DNA of 64,000 nt from Thermohalobaculum xanthum. GTDB taxonomy: Bacteria > Pseudomonadota > Alphaproteobacteria > Rhodobacterales > Rhodobacteraceae. Below, in pieces: positions 53,855 to 61,838 of the stretch (its first letter is position 1; each line of letters begins with the position of its first letter). Position numbers and translations under genes: made by a program. Under the pieces are notes generated by a model. That model searched no databases and had not been told where the DNA came from. It saw nothing but the letters and a program-made list of their open reading frames with translations. The stretch covers positions 496,001 to 560,000 of the forward strand of contig NZ_JAEHHL010000001.1 of the NCBI RefSeq assembly GCF_016623495.1, in the 5' to 3' direction.

Positions 53855-55086
53855 CGGCGCCACGGATCGATGGGACGCGCCTTCTGAACCGGATCAAGCG
53901 GCTTGGCGCTGTCGGGGCGCTACCGGACGGCGGCGTCTGCCGGCTGGCTTTGACCGACGAGGACCGCACCGGGCGCGACCTCTTGGTCATCTGGATGCGC
54001 GAGTTGGGCCTCGAGGTCTCGATCGACGCGATCGGCAACATCTGGGGCGTACGCGCGGGGATCGAGGACGGACCGCCCGTGATGGTGGGAAGCCACGTCG
54101 ACAGCGTCGCGACCGGCGGGCTCTACGATGGCGTGCTTGGCGTCATGACGGGGCTCGAGATCGCGGCGGCGCTCGATGACGCGGGCACGCGCACCCGCAA
54201 GCCCTTTGCCGTCGCCGCCTTCACCAACGAGGAAGGTGCCCGCTTCGCTCCCGACATGATGGGATCGGGCGTGCATCAGGGCGCGCTCGACCTGTCCGAG
54301 ATGCTCGCCACGGTGGGCATCGACGGCGCCGTCCTCGGCGACGAGCTTCGGCGCATCGGCTATGCCGGCGACATCGCACCGCGCAGCTTGGTGCCGGCGG
54401 CCTTTCTCGAGCTGCATGTCGAGCAGGGCCCGGTGCTCGAGCGCGAGGGCGTCCGCATCGGCGCCGTGACCGGCGTGCAGGGCATCTCGTGGACCGAGTT
54501 CACCGTGTCGGGCCAGTCGAACCATGCCGGCACCACGCCGATGGCGATGCGCCACGACGCGGGGCTGGTCGCCGCCCGCATCGCGGTCGAGGCACGCGCC
54601 ATCGCCTCGGATTTCGGCCCGCCGCAGGTCGCGACGGTCGGGCTTGTCGAGGTCGAACCCGGCCTCGTCAACGTCGTGCCACAGACGGCCAGGATGACGG
54701 TCGATCTTCGCAACACCGACAATGAGCGGCTCAAGGCGGCCGAGGCCCGCCTGCGCGAGGCGGCAGCCCGCTTCGCGGCCGAGGAAGGCTGCGCCGTTAC
54801 GGCCCGAAGCCTCGCACGTTTCGACCCCGTGGCCTTCGATCCCACGCTGGTAGACCGCGTCGAGAACGCGGCGCGCCAACGCCAGCTCGGCGTGCGGCGG
54901 ATGCCCTCGGGCGCCGGGCATGACGCACAGATGTTCGCGCCCAACTGCCCCACCGCGATGGTCTTCGTGCCCTCGGTCGGCGGCCTCAGCCACAACATCA
55001 ACGAGCACACCGAGCCCCACGACCTGGTCGCGGGAGCCGAGGTGCTGCTCGACGTCGTTCTCGATCTTTTGGGAGAAACCCAGTGA
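53851..55086 (+). CDS. Zn-dependent amidase (allantoate amidohydrolase / L-carbamoylase family)
   Basis: This 411-residue metallo-amidohydrolase is of the M20/ArgE-like HyuC/AllC family, which removes N-carbamoyl or ureido groups from amino acids, allantoate or ureidoglycolate. Metal ligands are visible in order: GSHVDSVATGG, FTNEEGARF (Glu pair), LHVEQGPVLE and GAGHDAQMF. GQSNHAGTTPM is the dimer-domain His. It is coupled to dpaL by ATGA and to the next gene by a 4-base overlap. The operon suggests a ureido-diaminopropionate substrate. Confidence 0.92.
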   Translation: MTAPRIDGTRLLNRIKRLGAVGALPDGGVCRLALTDEDRTGRDLLVIWMRELGLEVSIDAIGNIWGVRAGIEDGPPVMVGSHVDSVATGGLYDGVLGVMTGLEIAAALDDAGTRTRKPFAVAAFTNEEGARFAPDMMGSGVHQGALDLSEMLATVGIDGAVLGDELRRIGYAGDIAPRSLVPAAFLELHVEQGPVLEREGVRIGAVTGVQGISWTEFTVSGQSNHAGTTPMAMRHDAGLVAARIAVEARAIASDFGPPQVATVGLVEVEPGLVNVVPQTARMTVDLRNTDNERLKAAEARLREAAARFAAEEGCAVTARSLARFDPVAFDPTLVDRVENAARQRQLGVRRMPSGAGHDAQMFAPNCPTAMVFVPSVGGLSHNINEHTEPHDLVAGAEVLLDVVLDLLGETQ

Positions 55087-55994
55087 GCCGGAAATTCGTC
55101 CTCGCCGCAGCCCAGCTTGGCCCGATCGCAGCCGACGAGCCGCGCAGCTCTGCCGTGGCCCGCATGATCGCGCTGATGCGCGAGGCGAAAGCGCGCGGCG
55201 CCCGCGTCGTGGTCTTTCCCGAACTCGCGCTGACCACCTTCTTCCCCCGCTGGTACACCGAGGACCCCGCGCAGATCGACCGGTGGTTCGAGACCGAGAT
55301 GCCCTCGGCCGAGACGCAGCCGCTGTTCGATGCCGCGGCCGAGCTGGGGATCGGCTTTCACCTGGGCTATGCCGAGCTGACCCCCGAGGGGCGGCATTTC
55401 AACACCGCGATCCTGGTGGACGAGACCGGCCGCATCGCCGGCAAGTACCGCAAGATCCACCTCCCGGGGCATCGCGAGCACGAGCCCTGGCGCCCCTTCC
55501 AGCACCTCGAGAAGCGGTACTTCGAGAAGGGCGACCTGGGCTTCCCGGTGTTCGACGCCCTCGGCGGCAAGGTTGGCATGTGCATCTGCAATGACCGCCG
55601 TTGGCCCGAGACTTGGCGCGTCCTGGGCCTTGGCGGGGCGGAGCTGGTCGTGCTGGGCTACAACACGCCGCTGCATTACCCGCCGGCGCCCGAGCACGAC
55701 CACCTGCAGTACTTTCACAACGAGCTGTCGGTTCAGGCCGGCGCCTACCAGAACGGGCTTTGGGCCGTCGCCGTCGCCAAGGCGGGCCACGAGGAGGGTT
55801 GCGACCTGATCGGGGGCACGATCATCGTGGCGCCGACGGGCGAGATCATCGCACGCGCGGCCACCGTCGGCGACGAGGTCATCACCGCGACGGTCGACCT
55901 CGACCGCTGCGCCGAGATCCGCAGCAACGTCTTCAACTTCGCCCTGCACCGCGAGCCGGAGGACTACCGGGCGATCACCGCGCCCCGCGGCTAG
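55083..55994 (+). CDS. N-carbamoyl-D-amino-acid-hydrolase-like nitrilase
   Basis: This 303-residue nitrilase-superfamily amidase matches the Agrobacterium N-carbamoyl-D-amino acid hydrolase closely by my recollection. The triad is intact: Glu47 in VVFPELALTTFF, Lys124 in GKYRKIHLPGH and Cys169 in CICNDRRWPE. HLEKRYFEKGDLGFPV and VDLDRC are further family marks. It hydrolyses carbamoyl groups from amino acids. Beside it lies the L-type zinc carbamoylase. Having both carbamoylase types plus DpaL is the unusual feature of this operon, of which it is the last gene. Confidence 0.93.
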   Translation: MSRKFVLAAAQLGPIAADEPRSSAVARMIALMREAKARGARVVVFPELALTTFFPRWYTEDPAQIDRWFETEMPSAETQPLFDAAAELGIGFHLGYAELTPEGRHFNTAILVDETGRIAGKYRKIHLPGHREHEPWRPFQHLEKRYFEKGDLGFPVFDALGGKVGMCICNDRRWPETWRVLGLGGAELVVLGYNTPLHYPPAPEHDHLQYFHNELSVQAGAYQNGLWAVAVAKAGHEEGCDLIGGTIIVAPTGEIIARAATVGDEVITATVDLDRCAEIRSNVFNFALHREPEDYRAITAPRG

Positions 55995-56003
55995 GGCTTC
56001 CAC

Positions 56004-56037
56004 GCGTGAAATCGAATATAAAATACTGTTTTCACGC
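56004..56037. promoter_or_regulatory. Inverted repeat with an RpiR-like site downstream of the carbamoylase operon
   Basis: GCGTGAAA (56004-56011) and TTTCACGC (56030-56037) form a perfect 8-bp inverted repeat around an AT-rich 18-base centre. Within it, 56018-56035 read on the minus strand is GTGAAAACAGTATTTTAT, the same TGAAA-N6-TTTTAT form as the operator sites at 49531. It may be a hairpin terminator, or a third operator affecting the next gene. Confidence 0.45.
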
Positions 56038-56239
56038 CATTATCACGACAGCCTTCATGTCCGAAGCGCGCCGAGCTTAGCTCGGCCGCTTCGCCGGCCT
56101 CGCGCGATTTCGTGGACAGTTTTCGGCCTGATCTCTAACCTCGACCGGCGGCCCGCAGCTTAGGCCCGGCATTCCGATTTCAAGACGAGCACGACACAGT
56201 GCGGGCCGCGAAGAGGAAATTTCAGACAGGGAGGTCAGC

Positions 56240-56884
56240 ATGAAGTCGATCCTCGGCGGCATTACGACGGCCACGATCCTGCTTTTTGGAACGAGCATGG
56301 CCAGCGCGCAGCAAGCGCACCCGATGGGGTTCTTCATCACCAGCGTCGGCGTCGGCAACGGCGCGGATCTCGGCGGCCTGGAGGGGGCCGACGCGCATTG
56401 CCAGAAGCTGGCCGAGGCGGCCGGCGCGGGCGACCGGGAATGGCGCGCGTATCTGAGCACCGAGGAGCCGGACAAGCGTGGCGTCTTCGCCCGCAACCGG
56501 ATCGGCCCCGGTCCCTGGTACAATGCGCGGGGCGAACTGATCGCCGTCGATCTCGACCAGTTGCACATCAGCCCGAACATCTTCCAGCGCACCGCGCTCG
56601 ACGAGAACGGCAATGACGTCAAGGGCCGCTACCACGATGTCAACGAGCACGACATCCTGACCGGGACGCAGGAGGACGGGACGCCATTCTGGCCCGACGA
56701 CGCCGACCACACCTGCAACAACTGGACGAGCAGCGGCGAAGGCAGTGCGCAGGTCGGCCATCACGACCGGCACGGCGGCGGCAACACCTCGTGGAACTCG
56801 GCCCATGCGACGCGCGGATGCAGCAAGGACGCGCTCAGGAGCACGGGCGGTGCGGGGCTGTTCTACTGCTTCGCCGCCGACTGA
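56240..56884 (+). CDS. Secreted lectin/endostatin-like protein of unknown function
   Basis: This 214-residue exported protein has a signal peptide (about 1-24, ILLFGTSMASAQ). The mature part opens PMGFFITSVGVGNGADLGGLEGADAHC, whose core GADLGGLEGADAHCQ looks like the start of a C-type-lectin or collagen-XVIII-endostatin-like fold. TCNNWTSSG and RGCSKDAL ... LFYCFA near the end supply paired cysteines. Function unknown. A GGGAGG site precedes the ATG. It lies between the ureido operon and the LacI gene and shares neither orientation logic nor chemistry with them. Confidence 0.8.
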   Translation: MKSILGGITTATILLFGTSMASAQQAHPMGFFITSVGVGNGADLGGLEGADAHCQKLAEAAGAGDREWRAYLSTEEPDKRGVFARNRIGPGPWYNARGELIAVDLDQLHISPNIFQRTALDENGNDVKGRYHDVNEHDILTGTQEDGTPFWPDDADHTCNNWTSSGEGSAQVGHHDRHGGGNTSWNSAHATRGCSKDALRSTGGAGLFYCFAAD

Positions 56885-56920
56885 CGCGCCCGGCGCGCGA
56901 CGAAACTGGAAGGGGCCGGC

Positions 56921-57928
56921 TCAGCTCGTCTCGCCCGGCACCAGTTCGCCGTCGATGACCCTGCGGGGCGGGATCTCGGGCGCCTGGAGCGCGGCGATGT
57001 ATGCCGCGGCCTGGCGGCCGATCTCGAACCGCGGTGAGCGGTAGGTCGTCAACCGCAGCGGCAGCGCATCGACCAGGTCCAGCCCGTTGAAGCCCGCGAG
57101 CGCGACGCGGCCGGGCACCTCGACCCCCTCGGCGAGGCAGTGCATCAGCCCTCCCGCCGCCATGTCGTCGTTCGAGTAGTAGAGGGCGTCGACCCTGCGA
57201 TCGGCGCCCTGCCCGCCCGCGGCCAGAACCCCGGCCGTGAGCTGACGGCCAAGCAGCATCGACGAGCGCGCATCGGGCGCAAGATCGTGCACGAGCGTCG
57301 CGCCCGCCGCGCGGATGACCGCGACGAACCCGTCGCGGCGCTTGCGCGCGCGCAGGTCCCGGTCGAGCCGCGCACCGACATAGCCAAAGCGCCGATAGCC
57401 CTTGTCCAGCAGGTGCCGCGCCATCGCCTCGCCCACCGCGCGGTGCGAAAGGCCGAAGCAGGCGGAAACCGGCGTACCGTCGGTGTCCATGATCTCGGCC
57501 ACGCGCGCATCGCAGGCGGCCAAAAGGTTGCGGGCGGCGACGCTGTGCTCGAGCCCCGTGACGATCAGCCCCGCGGGCCGCCAGCTCAGAAGCTCTCGGA
57601 TGTTCTGCTCCTCGGCCTCGGGGGCGTATTCGGTAACACCGAAGACGGGCGTCATGCCGGTCCCCGCAAGTCCTGCCCCGATCCCCGCCAGCACCTCGGG
57701 AAAGACGGCGTTCGAGAGCGTGGGCAACACCACGGCGACCAGCGGCGTGCGCTCGCTCGCCAGCGCGCCGGCAAGGCGGTTGGGCATGTAGCCGACCTTG
57801 GCCGCCGCGGCCTCGACGCGCTCGATCGTGGCGGCCGAGACGTAGCCCCTGCGGTTCAGGGCGCGCGACGCGGTCATCTCGCTCACCTCGGCGAGCCGAG
57901 CGACATCTGCCAACGTGGGTTTGCTCAT
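56921..57928 (-). CDS. LacI-family regulator of the threonate/erythronate operon
   Basis: This 335-residue repressor has a helix-turn-helix at 5-25 (LADVARLAEVSEMTASRAL), the hinge helix near 50-60 (MPNRLAGALASERT) and a periplasmic-binding-like effector domain (about 65-335). It is close in style to the GntR-type sugar-acid repressors of the LacI family. It is divergent from ltnD and two LacI-type operators lie between them. The effector is probably an intermediate or substrate of the four-carbon acid pathway. Confidence 0.92.
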   Translation of the reverse strand: MSKPTLADVARLAEVSEMTASRALNRRGYVSAATIERVEAAAAKVGYMPNRLAGALASERTPLVAVVLPTLSNAVFPEVLAGIGAGLAGTGMTPVFGVTEYAPEAEEQNIRELLSWRPAGLIVTGLEHSVAARNLLAACDARVAEIMDTDGTPVSACFGLSHRAVGEAMARHLLDKGYRRFGYVGARLDRDLRARKRRDGFVAVIRAAGATLVHDLAPDARSSMLLGRQLTAGVLAAGGQGADRRVDALYYSNDDMAAGGLMHCLAEGVEVPGRVALAGFNGLDLVDALPLRLTTYRSPRFEIGRQAAAYIAALQAPEIPPRRVIDGELVPGETS

Positions 57929-58009
57929 TCGCTCAAGCCCTTGACTTGTGTCCGCCGTCTTTCGCGCCCCTCGCGAAAACCCGTGCGGGATCGCGACGGG
58001 CCGGCAGAT

Positions 58010-58060
58010 ATGTTAGCGCCAACATCTTCTGATTGACAAGTGATAGCGCTAACATATGCT
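58010..58060 (+). promoter_or_regulatory. ltnD promoter with two LacI operators
   Basis: Operator 1 is ATGTTAGCGCCAACAT (58010-58025), a near-perfect palindrome. Operator 2 is GTGATAGCGCTAACAT (58040-58055), with a central AGCGCT. Their centres are 30 bases apart. TTGACA (58033-58038) and TATGCT (58055-58060) form a sigma-70-type promoter with a 16-base spacer, and operator 2 fills the spacer. Repression by LacI binding is the likely mechanism. Confidence 0.75.
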
Positions 58061-58130
58061 GCCGCGTCAATCGTGGAATCGCGCGCCGGCGCTGTTGGCT
58101 GCATTGGCCGCGATATGGAGGAAGCGCCCG

Positions 58131-59021
58131 ATGAAAGCAGTCGTGATCGGACTTGGGTCGATGGGTTACGGCATGGCCTGCTCGTTGCAGCGCGCGGGGG
58201 TCGAGACCGTGGGCGTCGACATTTCACCCGAGCGCGAGGCCGCCTTCCGGGCCAAGGGAGGGGCACCGACCCCGCGCGCCGAGGCGATCGCCAACGCCGA
58301 CGCGGTGATCGTGGTCGTGGTAAACGCGGCGCAGTCGGACGCTGTGCTGTTCGGCGAGAGCGGCGCGGTCGCGCAGATGAAGCCGGGCGCGGTCGTGATC
58401 AACTGCCCCACCGTCTCGCCCGCCCATGCCCGGCAAGCCCAGGCGCGCGTCACCGCACGGGGGCTGCACTATCTCGACGCGCCGATCTCGGGCGGCTCGG
58501 CCAAGGCTGCGCAGGGCAAGCTGACCGTCATGGCCTCGGGCCGGCCCGAGGCGTTCGCGGCGGCGCGCCCGTTCCTCGACGCGATGGCGGAGACGGTCTT
58601 CGAGCTTGGCGACGAGGCGGGCCCCGGCTCGGCCATGAAGGTCATCAACCAGTTGCTGGCCGGCGTTCACATCGCCGCCGCCGCCGAGGCGATCACCTTC
58701 GGCATCAGCCAGGGCGTCGACCCCGCACGTACCGTCGAGGTCATCTCGAAATGCGCGGGAACCTCGTGGATGTTCGAGAACCGCGGCCCCCACATCGCCG
58801 CCGGGGATTACACCCCGCATTCGGCGGTCGACATCTTCGTCAAGGATCTGGGGATCGTGTCGGACATCTCGCGCGCGGCGCGTTTCTCGGCGCCGCTGGC
58901 CGCGGCCGCCCTGCAGCAGTTTCTCGCCGCCTCGGGCGCAGGGCATGGCGGCGAGGACGATGCCGCCGTCGCGAAGGTCTATGCCCGCAACGCGGGCCTG
59001 CGCCTGCCGGGAGAGGCGTGA
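58131..59021 (+). CDS. ltnD: L-threonate dehydrogenase (LtnD)
   Basis: This 296-residue 3-hydroxyisobutyrate-dehydrogenase-type enzyme oxidises L-threonate (or D-erythronate) at C2. The NAD fold opens VVIGLGSMGYGMA. The substrate signature is DAPISGGSAKAAQG (about 119-132) and the catalytic Lys is in GSAMKVINQLLAG (about 168-175). The ATG at 58131 follows GGAGGAAG. The stop shares a base with the next ATG. Family and neighbours OtnK, OtnC and OtnI make the call secure; threonate versus erythronate is not resolved. Confidence 0.9.
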   Translation: MKAVVIGLGSMGYGMACSLQRAGVETVGVDISPEREAAFRAKGGAPTPRAEAIANADAVIVVVVNAAQSDAVLFGESGAVAQMKPGAVVINCPTVSPAHARQAQARVTARGLHYLDAPISGGSAKAAQGKLTVMASGRPEAFAAARPFLDAMAETVFELGDEAGPGSAMKVINQLLAGVHIAAAAEAITFGISQGVDPARTVEVISKCAGTSWMFENRGPHIAAGDYTPHSAVDIFVKDLGIVSDISRAARFSAPLAAAALQQFLAASGAGHGGEDDAAVAKVYARNAGLRLPGEA

Positions 59022-60274
59022 TGCTGCTGGGCTGCATCGGTGACGATTTCACCGGATCCTCCGACCTCGCCAACACGCTGGCCAAGGGCGGGATGCGGGT
59101 GACACAATATTGCGGCGTGCCTGGCGCGCCCGCCGAGCCCGGGGTCGAGGCCGGCGTCGTCGCCCTCAAGTCGCGTACCATCGCGCCGGGGGATGCTGTA
59201 GCGCAGTCTCTATCAACATTGGAATGGCTGCGAAAACAAGGATGTCAGCAGTATTTCTTCAAGTATTGCTCGACCTTCGATTCGCGGCCCGAGGGGAATA
59301 TCGGCCCGGTGGCGGATGCGCTGATCGCCGCGCTGGGCGCCGACCGGGTGATCGTCTGCCCGGCCTTTCCCGCGACCGGGCGATACGTCTACCAGGGTCA
59401 CCTGTTCGTGGGTGACCGGCTGCTGAGCGAGTCGGGGATGCAGAACCACCCGCTGACACCGATGACCGACCCCGACATCCGCCGCTGGCTCGCGCCGCAG
59501 ACGGCGCACCCGGTCGGCCATGTCGGTGCGCCCACGGTCCTGATGGGCCCCGACGCAATCCGGACCGCGCTGGCGGCGGAGCACGCGGCGGGGCACGTGC
59601 TGGTCGTGGTCGACGCGATCCGCGACGCCGACCTCATGGCGATTGGCGAGGCCGCGCGAGACCTTGCGCTGGTCACCGGCGGCTCGGGCGTCGCGCTTGG
59701 GCTGCCCGAGAACTTTCGCCGGGCCGGACTGATCGCCGGCGAGGCAACGGCCTGGGACGGCGTCGGCGGCCCCTGCGCCATCCTCTCGGGCTCGTGCTCG
59801 CGCGCGACCAATGCCCAGGTCGCCCGCCACGCCGCCAGCTATCCCGCGATGGAGATCCGCGCGGACGCGGTAATGCGCGGCGAGACGACGGCCGAGGCGG
59901 TCGCAGAGTTCCTTCTCGGCCATCCCGAAACGCTCCCCCTCGCCTATTCCTCGGCCGACCCCGAGGCGGTGCAGGGCGCCCAGGCCCGCTTCGGGCGCGA
60001 GGCCGTCGCCGCGGCGATCGAGGGGCTGTTCGCCGAGACCGCGCGGCGTCTGGTGGCGGGCGGCATCACGCGGCTGATCTCGGCGGGCGGCGAAACCTCG
60101 GGCGCGGTGGTCGAGGGGGTGGGTATCGACGCGCTCGAGATCGGGCCCGAGATCGACCCGGGCGTTCCAGCGCTGAAGGTTCCGGGCCGGAACCTGGCGC
60201 TTGCGCTGAAGTCCGGCAATTTCGGCTCGCCCGACTTCTTTGAAAAGGCGTCGCGGATCCTGGAGGGGGCATGA
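59021..60274 (+). CDS. otnK: 3-oxo-tetronate kinase
   Basis: This 417-residue four-carbon acid sugar kinase (DUF1537 family) phosphorylates 3-oxo-tetronate at C4. The N-terminal domain has GCIGDDFTGSSDLANTL (4-20) and FKYCSTFDSRPEGNIGP (about 82-98). The C-terminal domain has VLSGSCSR-like AILSGSCSRATN and ISAGGETSGAV near the nucleotide site. It starts on the last base of the ltnD stop. Bases near 59200-59260 are locally less GC-rich than the flanks. Confidence 0.95.
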   Translation: MLLGCIGDDFTGSSDLANTLAKGGMRVTQYCGVPGAPAEPGVEAGVVALKSRTIAPGDAVAQSLSTLEWLRKQGCQQYFFKYCSTFDSRPEGNIGPVADALIAALGADRVIVCPAFPATGRYVYQGHLFVGDRLLSESGMQNHPLTPMTDPDIRRWLAPQTAHPVGHVGAPTVLMGPDAIRTALAAEHAAGHVLVVVDAIRDADLMAIGEAARDLALVTGGSGVALGLPENFRRAGLIAGEATAWDGVGGPCAILSGSCSRATNAQVARHAASYPAMEIRADAVMRGETTAEAVAEFLLGHPETLPLAYSSADPEAVQGAQARFGREAVAAAIEGLFAETARRLVAGGITRLISAGGETSGAVVEGVGIDALEIGPEIDPGVPALKVPGRNLALALKSGNFGSPDFFEKASRILEGA

Positions 60275-60924
60275 CCGAGGAAGCCGCGCTGCGCGAGGAG
60301 ATCTGCCTGCTTGCCCGCTCGCTGTTCGAGCGCGGGCTGACCTGCGGCGCGTCGGGCAACATCTCGGCGCGACTGGCGGATGGCGGGCTGCTGGTGACGC
60401 CGACGGGATCGTCGATGGGGAGGCTCGATCCCGCGCGGCTCAGCCGCTTCGACGCGGCGGGGCGGCTGGTCGCGGGCGATGCTCCGACCAAGGAGATGCC
60501 GCTCCACAGCGCGTTCTATGAGACGCGGGGCGACCGCTGCGGCGCGGTGGTGCACCTGCACTCGACCCACGCGGTCGCGCTCTCGATGCTGCCGGACGTG
60601 GACCCCGACTGCCTGCTGCCGCCGCTCACGGCCTATTCGATCATGCGGCTGGGGCGCGTGAAGCTGCTGCCCTATTTCCGGCCCGGTGACCCGGCGATGG
60701 GTGACGCGGTGCGCAGCCTGGCCGGGCGGCGGTCGGCCGTGGTCCTGGCCAATCACGGGCCCGTGGTCGCGGCGAAGGAGCTGGAGGCAGCGGTGCACGC
60801 GATCGAGGAACTGGAGGAGACGGCAAAGCTTGCGCTGCTCACGCGCGGATGCGGTGCGGTGGGACTCGATGACGCGCAGATCCGCGATCTCGTGCGGCAA
60901 TTCGGGGTCGAGTGGGACGAATGA
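60271..60924 (+). CDS. otnC: 3-oxo-tetronate 4-phosphate decarboxylase
   Basis: This 217-residue class II aldolase-family enzyme decarboxylates the phosphorylated 3-oxo acid to dihydroxyacetone phosphate. Zinc ligands are in VVHLHSTHAVALS (HxH near 93-95). NHGPVVAAKELE holds the further conserved His near 153. GNISARLADGGLLVTPTG is the substrate loop. It overlaps otnK by four bases (ATGA) and otnI by four. Confidence 0.95.
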   Translation: MTEEAALREEICLLARSLFERGLTCGASGNISARLADGGLLVTPTGSSMGRLDPARLSRFDAAGRLVAGDAPTKEMPLHSAFYETRGDRCGAVVHLHSTHAVALSMLPDVDPDCLLPPLTAYSIMRLGRVKLLPYFRPGDPAMGDAVRSLAGRRSAVVLANHGPVVAAKELEAAVHAIEELEETAKLALLTRGCGAVGLDDAQIRDLVRQFGVEWDE

Positions 60925-61685
60925 TCCGGCTCTCGGCCAATCTGGGATTTCTCTGGGCGGAACTGCCGCTGCAGGTCGCGATCCGCGCCGCCGCCGATGC
61001 GGGTTTCGAGGCGGTCGAGTTTCACTGGCCCTACCACCTGACCGCGGCCGAGCTGAAAGCCGCGCTCAATGCGGCGGGATTGCCTGCGCTCGGGATCAAC
61101 ACCGTTCGCGGCAACGTGCAGGCGGGCGAGAACGGGCTCGCCGCCCTGCCGGGCCGCGAGGCCGAGGCGCGCGCGGCGATCGATCAGGCCTTCGATTACG
61201 GCGCAGCCATCAGGGCGCGCAATGTCCACGTGATGGCGGGGTTCGCCTCGGGCCCGGCGGCACGCGAGACCTATCTGGGCAACCTGTCCCATGCCGCCGA
61301 CCGCGCGGCGCTGGAGGGGATGAATGTCCTGATCGAGCCGCTCAACAGCCGCGATGCGCCAGGCTACTTCATCCAGACCGCGGACGCCGCCGCCGACATC
61401 ATCGCGGCGCTTGGCAGGGCCGAGGTGCGGATGATGTTCGACTGCTATCACCTGCAGATCATGCAGGGCGACCTCACGCGGCTCTACCAGCGCATGGCGC
61501 CGATGGTGGGTCATATCCAGTTCGCCGCGGTGCCAGGCCGCGGCGCGCCGGACGAGGGCGAGATCGCCTATGACCGGCTTCTGCCCGCGCTTGCAGCCCT
61601 GGGCTATGACGGCTTCTTCGGCGCCGAGTATCGCCCCGCCGGCCCAACATCCGAGAGCCTCGGCTGGATGCGTGCCTTCCGCTGA
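60921..61685 (+). CDS. otnI: 2-oxo-tetronate isomerase
   Basis: This 254-residue TIM-barrel enzyme of the hydroxypyruvate-isomerase family interconverts 2-oxo- and 3-oxo-tetronate, linking the dehydrogenase product to the kinase. Metal ligands are seen in LIEPLNSRDAPGYF (Glu near 140) and MMFDCYHLQIMQGD (Asp and His near 175-180), then GHIQFAAVPGRGAPDEGEI and FFGAEYRP with the last Glu. The ATG overlaps the otnC stop. No sugar-acid transporter follows, so uptake must be encoded elsewhere. Confidence 0.94.
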   Translation: MIRLSANLGFLWAELPLQVAIRAAADAGFEAVEFHWPYHLTAAELKAALNAAGLPALGINTVRGNVQAGENGLAALPGREAEARAAIDQAFDYGAAIRARNVHVMAGFASGPAARETYLGNLSHAADRAALEGMNVLIEPLNSRDAPGYFIQTADAAADIIAALGRAEVRMMFDCYHLQIMQGDLTRLYQRMAPMVGHIQFAAVPGRGAPDEGEIAYDRLLPALAALGYDGFFGAEYRPAGPTSESLGWMRAFR

Positions 61686-61718
61686 GCGCCGACCGCACGG
61701 CCCGCGCCCCGCGATCTG

Positions 61719-61735
61719 CCGGACAGAATGTCCGG
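61719..61735 (+). terminator. Short hairpin after otnI
   Basis: CCGGACA pairs with TGTCCGG around GAA, 33 bases after the otnI stop. No T-run. It could end the ltn-otn transcript or be a small operator for the cyclase gene. Confidence 0.4.
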
Positions 61736-61838
61736 AACGAACGGGCGGAGGCGGCATGCCAGGCGGCTTTCCGTTGAAATCCATGCGCCGAGCGCATCCA
61801 ATGGGCGCCAGACGCAGTGGGGCAAGGAGATGCGGTCC

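Noticed and set aside
57960-57978. TTTCGCG/CGCGAAA hairpin in the lacI-type leader as a terminator
   Set aside because: It lies in the 5' region of the regulator gene and upstream of the ltnD promoter. It has only 7 pairs and no U-tract in either sense, so I made no call.
59200-59260. Locally lower-GC patch inside otnK as a sign of transfer
   Set aside because: The patch is only about 60 bases, lies in a conserved FKYCSTFDSRP region of the kinase, and the frame and family length are normal.
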